This document shows, in pieces, positions 47,233 to 58,392 of a stretch of DNA of 64,000 nt. How positions within the stretch are numbered: the stretch's first letter is position 1; every line of letters starts with the position of its first letter. The notes under the pieces are model-generated. The model was not told the DNA's origin and did no database searches. It was given only the letters and a program-made list of their open reading frames with translations. Made by a program: the position numbers and the translations under genes. Origin of the DNA: Sordaria brevicollis (Eukaryota; Ascomycota; Sordariomycetes; Sordariales; Sordariaceae); NCBI GenBank assembly GCA_033439795.1, contig JAUTDP010000008.1:3286001-3350000 (forward strand). Direction: 5' to 3'.

Positions 47233-48925
47233 TCAGCAGATAGAGTGCGTCTTCCCCGTCTTACCCTGCAGCGAGTGTTTCTCCTTCTGTGTCCATGGTC
47301 AGCATATTGCTCACAAAGGGGTAACGATAAAAGCAGAGAAACGGCACAGGACCTTGTTGCAGCACTTACGCGATACTTGGGATGGTTGTGCGATGCCTTT
47401 CCGCTCGTCACATGGTTCTTGTGGATAAACTCCTGCTGCTTCTTGATGCTATCCTTATCCATCTGGTCAAGCAGGCCTTGGCACAGCCTGATATCATTGA
47501 TGAGTCCATCACACCTGTTCCTCGAGAAGTCCTCCCTGACGACGATTCTGAGCATCTTCAGTCCGTCCGTCTTGGGAGCCATGGTGTATGCGGGGACAAC
47601 CCATCCACGGACGCGGAGCTGATGGGCGAGTGCAAATTCATCGTAGTTGCGGTCTGCGTCTTCCTTAAGACGGAACGCTACCAGAGGCAAGCCTTCTCCA
47701 GACTTCTTGGACATGATGATAAAGCCAAGAGCTGCAAGAGACTCAGCGAGGTAATCAGCTGTGCGCGTCAGGTTGGACATGATGCAACGGTATCCGTGCT
47801 TGCCCAGACGGATGAGCTGATAGTACTGGCCAATAACTTGACTTGCGCCCTTGGAAAAGTTCAAAGTGAAGGAGGCTTGGTCGGCACCGAGATAGTTGAT
47901 GTTGAAGACAAGTTCCTGGGGAAGGTATTCGGCAGACCGCCACACGACCCAGCCGACACCGGGGTAGACGAGACCGTACTTGTGACCAGAGACGTTGATG
48001 GACACGACTCTCTCCAGCCTGAAGTCCCATTCCAGATCCGGGACGACGAAAGGTGCCACAAAACCTCCACTGGCAGCGTCGACGTGGATTGGTGTGTCCA
48101 GTCCCTTCTTCACCAGCAGGTCATTGACTGCCTTGACATCCTCATACTCGCCAGTATACGTGGTACCAAGAATCGCGCAGATGCCGATCGTGTTCTCGTC
48201 CACCAAGTCTACCGTTTCTTGAGGGTCAATGACGTAGCGGTCGCGCGTGCAGTAGACCAGCTTCTCTTCCACCTCGAAGTAGCGAGTCGCCTTCTCCCAA
48301 CACACCTGAACGGCGGATGACATGACAATGTTGGGATGGTCAACGGACTTGCCCTCGGCAATGCGCTTGTTCTTCCAACGCTTCTTCATAGCGAGGACGG
48401 CGAGCATGATGGCCTCGGAGGAGCCAACAGTCGAGGTTCCGACGGCGCCGACAGCTTCCGAGTCTTTAACCGGAGCATTGAAGAGGCGGCCAATCATGGA
48501 AACGCAGCGGTTTTGAATCTCGGCCGTTTGTGGATATTCCTCGTAGTCGATGAAGTTCTTGGGCAGGGACTCGGTCATGAGCCTTTCGGCTTCTTCTTCC
48601 ATGTACGTGGTGACGAACGATGCGAGGCTGTGGGAGACCGGTTAGCGGGGGGGTATAGTTGGAGATAAGGGATCCTAACATACTTGAGCATGGGGTTGCC
48701 ATCCAAGCTCAACTCGTCCTTGATCATGCGGTAAGCGACTTCCTTGGGCATCTCGTCCTCGGGCATCTCGTGACGGGGTAAGTCTGCGGCGGCAAACTTT
48801 GAGCCGTACACGCTTGTAGTGAACCGGTCCTCATCGTTGGCGAGCTGGAGATGGACCTTGTTGAGGGCGGGAGTAAGACCGTTGCTGATGTCGTCCTCCT
48901 TGGGGATGGTAGAAAGATGCACCAT
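47233..48925 (-). CDS. glutamate decarboxylase
   Basis: Spliced model of 517 aa in three exons: 48925-48684, 48627-47370, 47286-47233; introns of 56 and 83 bp, all GT-AG. The enzyme is PLP-dependent and converts glutamate to GABA. Seen: [31 protein letters not shown], and the PLP lysine in [18 protein letters not shown] (Lys297); then [20 protein letters not shown]. The short last exon gives [17 protein letters not shown], which fits the conserved end of fungal glutamate decarboxylases (GKTGKTHGVC-like) and fixes the stop. If the last intron is kept, the frame runs on for about 180 residues to 46794. The acceptor offers CAG and AAG three bases apart. In Neurospora the enzyme is linked to conidial germination (published). 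Confidence 0.93.
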
Positions 48926-49979
48926 TTTGAATCTGTTGCGCAAGGTAGCTTTGTGTATATGTAAGTGTAATGAGTTATCTGGATGCTGGATCAAGTGGCG
49001 AGTGTCAGTAAGAAAATGGTGATGACTGTTATTTATGCGCTGGCGGTAGTCGCGATGGAGGCAACCCGAGCACTTCGTTTGGACAATTTCTGCCCTTGAA
49101 CCCAAAGAGACACGAGGTCGAAATAGGGGCAGTGCAGACGGGACGAGACGAGATGAAGCTGTTATGGAAGACGGGCTGACGTGGGGAGCTTCTCGATGAC
49201 AGTCTCCTGATGGAAGGGTGGGGGTTACGGGATGGAAATCCGATGAACCACTTACGAGACAAACAAGAATGCAACCGGAGATTGGAAGCCGAGCTGAAAC
49301 AGACCGAATTCAACACAAAGCTTTTGCAATGCGATTGGGACACGCGAATTAAATGACAAAAGGGCAAGGCAGGAATCGAGAACAAAGTCCAGACAATGTT
49401 GGAGTTTGGAGATGAGACTTGGCAGATGAGGGGGATGAGGGGTTGCCTATACTATTATATGCAGGCAATAACTGTTGAAGTGTCACTCAAACAGGCAGGA
49501 ACGGGAAGGTACGATGCGACGGAAGGTTCAATGTTGGGCAACTCTGCATCTGCACTTTCCAGCTTGGGCTCTTGCCGTCTGCAAAGGAAGTGGAATGCAT
49601 CGATTTCCCCTCACACTCGTACAGGCACCAGAAAGGATCACAGACGGACTCTGACACTTCTGTCATTTGATTAGTGTCCCGATCCTTGGCATCTGTTTGG
49701 CTGTTTGCAGAGCCAGTGACGCAGCTCGTCCCTTTGAGGGTGCTCTAGGTGCCATTGCTGATGAATTCCGGAATGCGACAAAGCTGGAAGGAGCTTGCCG
49801 TGTAAGTGATCAAGTGCGGAGTCAGCCAATCAGAGGCTGTCGTTGGTGGGGTTTTACCGTTGTGGGACGCTGCGGGACGCTGTGGAACCTTGTCCAAGCT
49901 CCACTTTGCCCGCATCTGTCTGTTGCTTGTTTTCTGTCCCTGCCAATTGGGAATTTGACTACCAAGTGAACGTCAATGG
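48926..49979. promoter_or_regulatory. upstream region of glutamate decarboxylase
   Basis: About 1.05 kb up to the target site of copia element 2. No gene supported; it should hold the decarboxylase promoter and 5' UTR. Confidence 0.5.
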
Positions 49980-49984
49980 ATTTA

Positions 49985-50172
49985 TATCAGATTAGAGGGT
50001 AGACTCGACTAGTAGAAACAGGCTTACGTAAGGCGCCCCAGCCACCAGATTCTGGCTGCAAACCTTCCTAATAGTCTAGGCACCCCCAACTCGGGTTCCA
50101 CAGAACTCTTCTAAATACACACATCAATTTTAACCCTCAATTATAATATCCACTTTACTATACAATCTAACA
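49985..50172 (+). repeat. left LTR of copia element 2
   Basis: 188 bp; all differences from the right copy that I could see are transitions. The inner end (CTATACAATCTAACA) is mutated, while the outer part is nearly clean. Confidence 0.93.
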
Positions 50173-50199
50173 ATTAATAATCTAATTTGCGATTTCCGC

Positions 50200-53100
50200 G
50201 CTACGAAAACTTCAATTGCATTAATTATAATTATTATTACTATTATTACCGTAACTTACTACGTTATTAATTATATCTCAATCAATCGATAAGGAAATTA
50301 TCGTTAAATAAATCTATTTAAACTCTATAAATAAATTTAAAGAATAGAGCAACGAATTTATAACCTACGCCAAAGTCCTAAACTTTACTAATTATATATT
50401 AGGGGTATAGTTAATTCCCCTTAAACCTATAAAATTAATTATTATAAATTACGTTATTAAATCGTCCGCCCGCTATTATATCGAAAAAGTTAGGGAAGCC
50501 TTTAACGATTTTAAAAATAGTACCCTTATTACGCTAATTCCTCTTTATAATATTAATAATATCCTTATAAGCGTAGAGCTTATTAAAAAATCCCTAGAGG
50601 AATAAATTAACGACGCTATTATTAAATTTATTAATTTTATTATCGCGGGGTTATAAGAATATAATTATAATATTAGTATATTTAATTATTAATTTAAAAA
50701 ATACGAAACTTTTTCGAAATATTACGTTATATTTACTAAATAAATACATAAAACCGTTTATTAAAATTATAAATCTAATTACTTTTGGAATAATAAAGAT
50801 TTCTTTTAATAATATTCTACTTTTACTAAAGGGTTATAATACCGTCCCGAATAAACTTTTATCGATGTTCGTAAAATTTATTATAATTATATCGGTAAAC
50901 CCTTTATAATAAAATTTAAAATAGGAATAATTAAATAAATCGACGGTTAAGAAATTATTATAATTAGAGCCCAATTCTACGTAATCCCTAAATCCTTATT
51001 AATTATTATTTAATTCTACGATTTTATCGAATATTTATACCCTATTCGATTGGGCTAGGCCTTCAGCGCTTTATATTAATACCGTTTATAAATTATTAAT
51101 AATATTTTCGACTTTTATATTTTATCCGGGGATTTCTATATTAAAGGCCTTAATAATAAAGTACCTATAATTATATAAATTAAATTTAATTATAAAAATA
51201 TTCGCGGGGCGTTTTTTAAAATTAGAGGCAATATTTTTAATAAATTAAAGGATATTAATACTAAAGTAAAAAACGCTTAATTTAATAAACCCTAACGTAA
51301 TTAATATAAAAGGAAGTACGTAATGTAAATTAAAGACTTTAAGTAAAATAGAAATTTATTATCGTTATTTCGCTATAAAATTTGTAAAAAGGGTACGTAT
51401 ATTATTAAATACTATTAGTATCTCTTTTTTAATAAAACCTTAAACCCTCGCTAAAAGTTTAACTTTAAAGTATAAATTCGGGTAATTAAAAACTTTAATA
51501 ATAATCCAAAATTTAAAAAGGAGGTCGAAATTTAAAAAAAGGAAATAATTAAATAATTAATAAATCCTATCCCTAATATTAATAATTAATTTCAAAATAA
51601 TTAACTCTTTAATAAGAGTATTGTTATAAACCCTATTCCTATCCTTATTCAAATTTATAGAACCGTTATAATATAAATAATATTTTAAATAGGAAAAAGA
51701 AATTCTAATATTTACCCGCTTAAAAACTATATTCTTTTTAACTTTAATAATTCTTTACACGTATTTAATAAAATTACGCATTTCTTTAATTTTTATTATA
51801 TACCCTATAATGATAACCTATAAATTAAAAATTCACGTATTATAATCCAAGGTTATAAAGAAATTAATTTTATTATTAATAGAGAAAACGGGCTTAAGAA
51901 GCTACGTTTTTACAATATAACCTTCTACCCTAATTTTATAATTAATTTTATCTCCTTATATTTATTACGTAAATAGAATTTCTTCTAAAATTATAAACCA
52001 CCTAATAATTACCTTCGTAATATAAATTAATTACTTTTTTACTATTTTAAAACTCGTTACCGTTAAATTTTATTTAAAGAATTTCTTTATTTATTTATTC
52101 GAACGAATTTCTATACTTGTAAGAATATAATTAACTTTTATATAGGCTATAAATACTATTATAAAAACCCTTTTACTTAATATTTTAAATTAAAATACCC
52201 TAGCCCCTAAGTATTATTTTACTTCTATAATATATTAGGAGTTAAAGTCCTATTTAAAAATAAAAAAGAGGAGGATAAAGAAAACCTTAAGACCGAATAA
52301 TATAATACTTATATTTAAATAAAAATTAAATAATAAATTAAGCGAAAATTTAAAAATAAAGGGTATAAAGTTAAAAAACGTTTCGCTATAAATTTTCTCG
52401 ATTATAAAGAAAATTATCGAAATTATATTAATATTATATTTATTATTTATAAATTTATTAGGTATATTTAAGAATATTTCCTCTATAATTAATTCGCTAC
52501 TATAATTGCAATTTATTTAAACGACCTTTTTACTCTTTTTAAAATACGATTTAATATTATAATACGAATATTAAAATATAATAACGAAATTATAAAATTA
52601 TAATTACTCTTAAACTTATTAACGTAACGTAATATAATTATAGAACCCTTTACCCCGTATACCTAAATATAAAACGGAGGTACAAAGCGTTCGGGAAATA
52701 TAATTAAAGATAAAACGCGCACTATAAATCTAAATACTCATTTTCCCAAGGATTTTTAACTAAAAATCGTTTTTATAATAGTATATTTTAATAATCAGTC
52801 CCCCAAATACTTTTACGATTAGAAATTTCCTTATAAAAGATTCTATACGGTTATTATTAGGAAAATTAATAATAACAACGACGAAATCACCTTCCGCAAA
52901 CCTAATATCTCCTACCTTCGCAAAATATTCGCAATAACTATTACCGCTAAGAATAAGTAAAATAAGCTTCAAAAAATAAACCCCAAAACGTAAATTAAAT
53001 ATTTAATCGGTTATACTTCTATAATTATTTACCGAATCTAGAACCCTATTACTAATGAAATTATTAATACCCGCGACGTTATTTTTAATAAATATACCCT

Positions 53101-55380
53101 CTTTATTAATAAGGTAGAAAAGGAAGCCGAATCCCTAAAGTTTACTTTAAAAGAATTTACCGCCTTATTAAAAAAGTATACCGCTAAAGAATAATTACTA
53201 AATAATTAATCTCCCCTTAATTTTATAATTAATTATACCGATATAGAAAATACGAATACCTATAACCTTTTAAACTCTCTCTCTTTTAACCCGGTTTAAA
53301 AAAAGGAAGTAATAACTACTAGGGAAGTATAAACCGAAGAAATAATTATTAGGGAGGTAAAAATTAGCGTACCGCTTCTAAACCCCTTTAATAAGGTTAT
53401 AAATCTAAAGGAAGACCGAATAGCCATCGATTACTTCGTTAATTATAATTATCTAATACTATTAAATATATTATTACCAATTTCCTTTCTTATAAAGGTA
53501 TTTATTATAAATCGTACTAAATACGCTAAAAAGGAATTATTAAAAGGTTTCGAACTTTAAAAGGCAATATTTAACGCTAAACGTCTTTACTAACCTATAA
53601 CTACAACGTATAAGAAGAAAATTACTAAAATAGAATTACAACGCTCTATACACAAAGAAAAGGTAATTATTAAAAATATAATCAAATCCTTAATTATTAT
53701 TAATAAACTCTAGAGCCTCCACCGTTATTAATTACTATTAATACTTCGCAATTATAAGGATTTTAATAAATATTCCTTAAGCGACCTTTTCAAATAAATT
53801 AAGCGAATTCACTTCGAAAGTTATAAGTAAATAAAAACTTAAGTAAAAATAAATTATAATAAGCCTAAAATTAAAAGTAAATAAATCTTCGATTATATAT
53901 AAATATATATTTATAAATATTTTAAAAATAATTACTTTAATAAAATTAAGGCTTATTTAATTATACGTAGAAATTAATAAATAAAAATTATAAAGTAAAA
54001 AACTTATACCTCTATTTTAATAAAAAAGTCTTTCCGTACCCTTATAATTATAATTTTACGCTTCAACTTTAAATTTATTTAATAAAACGCAATTAACGCC
54101 TTCGTAAACGCAATAATAAATAAAGAGATTTATATATATATATTATTAAATTATTATATTTAAAAGAAAGTATTTAAAATCTTTAAAGTATTATATAATT
54201 TTTATCGTTCCTTATTATTATAATAACGAAAATTTATAAGGATATTTAAAGCCCTAAAGTTTTACGTAATTTTTAAAAATCCTTATATTTTAATTAATAA
54301 CGGTATTTTAATCTTTTATTACGTTAATAATATTATCTTCTATTATTACCTTATTAAGGAGGAAATTGCCCGGTAATATATAAAGATTCTATAATCCCGG
54401 TATAATTTAATTAAAAGAGAAGAATTATAATAATTCTTAAATATTAAAGTAATCCGTAATCGTAAGGCCCGTAAAATTTAATTATCCTAGCGGTTATATT
54501 TTTAAAAGATTTATAAACTCGCCAACGATAAACGCACTACTTAAATCCTAATAAATAATATCGAATTAATACCCTACGATTATAAAGTTATTAACTAATT
54601 TATTTATTAATATTAAATTAAAATCGGGTTTATATTTTACGCCGCTATTATTATTAAACTAAATATTACTTTTATAATTAATCGATTTATTAAATATAAT
54701 TATAATTTAAGACTAAAGTATTATAAGGCTATAAATAAAGTATTATATTACCTCTTTATTACCGTAAATTTAACCCTATATTATAAAAGAAATACTAAAT
54801 TTCAATTTATTTTTAACGCCTCCTTTACTAATAATTCTATTAACCGTAAAAATTCCTAAAGTTTTATAATAAAACTATATAATAGATTTATTTACTAAGG
54901 AGCTTCTAAATAATTAATAATAATTACCTTTATAACCGAAGTAGAGTTCGTAGCCCTCTTTAACGTCGTTAAAGAAATATTATATATTATAAGGCTATTT
55001 AGAAATCTTATACTAAAATTCTCCAACCTTACCCCAATTCTCGAATATAATAATATTTAAATACTTAAAATCCTAGATATAAAGGCATTAAAATTAGTAA
55101 TTAAACTCCGCTATATCGATATTCACTAATATTAATTAAAGTAAGAAGTATAAATAGGGATAATTAAAGTATAATATCTTAAAATTATAAAAATGCCCGT
55201 AAACGGTATAATTAAAGTATTAACCGTAGAGAAATATTAAGAATTTAAAAAGTTAATAGGGATAAATTCTATATAAAATAAAGAAGGTTATTAATGGGTA
55301 GAATATTTAAGGATTAAGGAGATAGATGAGGAGGAGTAATTAATTTTATATAAATAATTTCAAATTTATCCATTTTAAAA
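50200..55380 (+). pseudogene. gag-pol remnant of copia element 2
   Basis: Readable footprints: a zinc-knuckle-like CKKGTYIIKYY at about 51382-51415 (fits CKKGH...DC after RIP), reverse transcriptase IFYYVNNIIFYY at about 54311-54346 (expected YVDD), and RNase H FITEVEFVALF at about 54929-54961 (expected TEAEFVAL). Stops interrupt every frame. Confidence 0.8.
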
Positions 55381-55403
55381 AATAGATTACATTTAGGGAG
55401 GTA

Positions 55404-55591
55404 TATTAAATTAGAAGGTAAATTCGACTAGTAAAAATAGGCTTACGTAAAGCGCCCCAACCACTAAATTCTGGTTGTAGACCTTCCTAATAGTTTGGGC
55501 ACCCCCAACTCGGGTTCTACAGAACTCTTCTGAATATACACATTAATTTTAACCCTTAATTACGATATCCACTTTGCTGTGCAATCTGACA
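55404..55591 (+). repeat. right LTR of copia element 2
   Basis: 188 bp; the outer end keeps GCTGTGCAATCTGACA, the inner start is mutated to TATTAAATTAG. A purine-rich TTAGGGAGGTA just before it is a candidate polypurine tract. Confidence 0.93.
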
Positions 55592-55596
55592 ATTTG

Positions 55597-57171
55597 ATAA
55601 TTCGTTCGTGTTGAGAGCTGGCTGGGTAGGAGACTTTAGGTTGCAATCCCAAAACCGTCCATTTTCACCGAGATTTTGGTGCCTCGGATGCTTTCAGTCC
55701 ATCAAGGACAAACGAGTGAAACAGCTACCCCGCACGCCATGACATCACCACGGCCGTGGGGGAGCTCTTTCTACGACGTCAAGTTAAGACATGTGGCATT
55801 GAATGTCTTGCTGTTCGCTGTTCATTTCTCTTTGAAAAGAAATGCCCATGCAATCTCTTTCGTACACGATCCTTTTTTTGCAGTGCACTGCCAAAGTCCA
55901 AGCAAATATATAGTCTAGGTTGGAATGTGGAATATCGTCAACCACTCTACTTGTAATTGGGGTAGCCCCTCATTTCCCCCTCACCGGCTGGGTCCGTCTG
56001 ATGGTTCGATCATCAGCCAACTTTTAACGACCAACGCAGTCCATCACGATCTTCGCATTTCCCTCGCTAGCCCAAGTCCATATTACAGCGGCCTTTCCAT
56101 CAGACGAAAGGCTTCCAGAGCTGGCATCTACTAGTTGGGTTGGGCAGTAATACCGGCATACATACCAGCCCCGCCAGTTTACTGGTCTAGGATATGGAAG
56201 GGACTGAGACCGGCCCGGATGGCCCCCTCCTTTTCCCATCTTTTCCACCCACGAGCTTCCTATTTCTCTCACCGGTAACAGCCAAGCGATATTTCAAGCC
56301 GTCGTACAAGATGAAAAGCGCCGAGAAATGGAATGCTCTCAGAGGCGACATTGAACGGTGAAGAGAGACACAGCCTCAGACTGTGGAGTGACGGTCTGCT
56401 GTCAGAAAAAAAGATTGCTTCCAGAATTTCATCCCTTGTACTTGCGCCACGTGGGAGCCACGAGTTGTAGAGCTGAGTCCACGATTTCAGCCCTAAGAGG
56501 CAGCTGAGTTCCGATATTCAGGGGCTGTGGTTGGATTGTACCAAACTTGCGGAACCCAATGCGAGCACAGAGCGAATTTTTGTAAATTTCCCTATGTTAT
56601 TGTCAGCAATTCAGAAGCCCATCTGCTGTTGGATTGCGCGGTAAGCACGGCACCTGTCATTCGGATGGATGGGCACGTTCATCCGACTTGATTTCCGGAA
56701 TTGCCCCTTACATGGGACATATGAAGCAGAAAGTTCAGAATCCCACTGCAATGCCCAGTTTCCTCTTACTCGCGACACTCTTCAACAATGACCATTTTTG
56801 CTCCAACAGCCACTGTCGATGTTATAGTGCTCCAAATGTCTCTTCAACTCCCGTGCAACCACAATGTCTCAAGACTATTCGTCCACACTCAGCCTATTGC
56901 AGTAGTCGTTGTTACACGGACTATACTCGTCAGACGTGAAAAGACTGGGAAACTGGTTCATAGACCTTTGAGGGTTGACGTAGTACGGATGAATAGACTT
57001 TTCAGGCATTTCTTCTGAGATGCGAAAAGAAGCATTTTCTATAGCATTGAGCGCACAATTACCCTTATAACACCACCGCGCTCAATCTATGCTTTGCCAG
57101 ACAAGACTGTACCAAACCAGATAGCATGTTGCCGTTACTCATAACAATACTCCCACCCATTACCATATTCC
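55597..57171. other. 1.6-kb intergenic region
   Basis: Between copia element 2 and the 3' end of the formamidase-like gene. Normal composition, no supported gene. Confidence 0.55.
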
Positions 57172-58392
57172 TCAAATCGCACCTTCCATAACGTACCACA
57201 AAATCTCCGCCATCTTATCCCCCCTCTTCCAAACCTCATCATGATCGCCACCCTTTGCGTCCCTCAAGACTACAACCTTGACCTTCTCATCTTCACCCAG
57301 CTTCTCATTCTCCTTCTCAAAGTATTCCACCATCCCCTCCGTCTGCTCAACCGGCACCAAACTATCCTCCAAGCTCTGCACCAACACCACCTTCCTCCTT
57401 TTCTCCTCATAGCTTAACTTCCACTCCTTAACCCACTTCGGGTCCGCACTCGCCGGACACGCCTCCCTCCAAACCTTTTCATCCTCTCCAAACGCCCCCG
57501 TCACAAACTCCTTATACGCCTCCTGCCACCTCTTATACTCCCTCGGCGGACTCTCAATAAACCCGGCCAAGTCATACAGCCCATTAAACCCCACCACCGC
57601 CTTCGGTTTCGTCACAGTCAACACATCTCCCTCCCCATCTTTTATCCCGCCCCAGATATTCCACCGCTTATCATCCATGCACGCCTGCAACGCCAGCGTC
57701 GCCCCGCAGCTGTGGCCCGCGAGGATGTACTCCTTCACTCCAAACCGCTTTTGCAGGAACCCAAGCGCCGTGAGTACGTCATGGATATGATCCGGATGCT
57801 TCGCACTCCTATCAATGTCCCCACTGTACGATGGATCAGTGGGATGATTCGGGTACGGTGACAGGCGGTAATTAATGCTCGCAATGCCCGCCAGTTTTTT
57901 CTTGCTTTGCTGCTCTGGTGATAAGGCGCCGGGTTGGTGGGCGAGACTCGAAAGGATGTTGACGGCGGTTTTGTTAAAGGACATAGCGTCGATTTCGGGA
58001 TCGCGCCAGGCGCCGCCGTGGATGTATATCAGATAAGGGGCGCCATCATAACTGCCGCCGAAGCAGCATTCGCTGGGGGTGGGCTTGCCGTAGCGCAGGT
58101 TGGCGCGCGATACGGGGATCCAGAGCTCGACGGTTTGCAGGCGGGTGGAGTCATCATGGAGGTAGTCGAAGCCGCCGTCCCAGTGGTAGCCGATGATGGT
58201 GTTGAAGGAGACGGGGTCGAAGACGGGTTTCCAGCCGCCACCGGGGTTGGGGGCGTCTTCCATTTTGGGCGGGGGGAGGAGTGGTTTTTGTTTAAAGTCA
58301 CTTGGTTCTGCGGTGATTGGTTTGGTGAAGAACGATATAATGAGAAGGAGGAGAAGGTTGATGATGATGATGCTGCTGGTCGTCATCGCCAT
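57172..58392 (-). CDS. alpha/beta hydrolase, kynurenine formamidase-like
   Basis: Single-exon ORF of 406 aa. The oxyanion motif HGGAW starts at residue 125 and the nucleophile elbow GHSCGA has Ser228. Late acidic and His candidates are in SLEDSLVPVEQTEGM and KGGDHDEVW. This arrangement matches fungal kynurenine formamidases (Bna7 type), which hydrolyse N-formylkynurenine in tryptophan breakdown and NAD synthesis. The first 28 residues read as a signal peptide (IIIINLLLLLIISFF), which would make this a secreted or ER paralogue; the usual enzyme is cytosolic. If translation begins at the ATG at 58263 (MEDAPNPGG) that segment is absent. General esterase activity is an alternative. Confidence 0.8.
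   Translation of the reverse strand: MAMTTSSIIIINLLLLLIISFFTKPITAEPSDFKQKPLLPPPKMEDAPNPGGGWKPVFDPVSFNTIIGYHWDGGFDYLHDDSTRLQTVELWIPVSRANLRYGKPTPSECCFGGSYDGAPYLIYIHGGAWRDPEIDAMSFNKTAVNILSSLAHQPGALSPEQQSKKKLAGIASINYRLSPYPNHPTDPSYSGDIDRSAKHPDHIHDVLTALGFLQKRFGVKEYILAGHSCGATLALQACMDDKRWNIWGGIKDGEGDVLTVTKPKAVVGFNGLYDLAGFIESPPREYKRWQEAYKEFVTGAFGEDEKVWREACPASADPKWVKEWKLSYEEKRRKVVLVQSLEDSLVPVEQTEGMVEYFEKENEKLGEDEKVKVVVLRDAKGGDHDEVWKRGDKMAEILWYVMEGAI

Larger units (their letters stand above)
49985..55591 (+). mobile_element. full-length RIP-degraded Ty1/copia LTR retrotransposon (element 2)
   Basis: 5,607 bp with two 188-bp LTRs unrelated to element 1. The LTR termini were TGTCAGATT...AATCTGACA; the first TG now reads TA in both copies. 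The target duplication is ATTTA (49980-49984) and ATTTG (55592-55596), differing by one RIP-type change. The interior is AT-rich with no intact frame; reverse transcriptase and RNase H remnants are of Ty1/copia type. Confidence 0.93.

Noticed and set aside
47382..48320. 312-codon plus-strand ORF over glutamate decarboxylase
   Set aside because: Antisense shadow of a conserved enzyme exon.
55985..56025. Possible tRNA T-arm-like GGTTCGATC
   Set aside because: No matching acceptor, D-arm or anticodon arm could be fitted around it.
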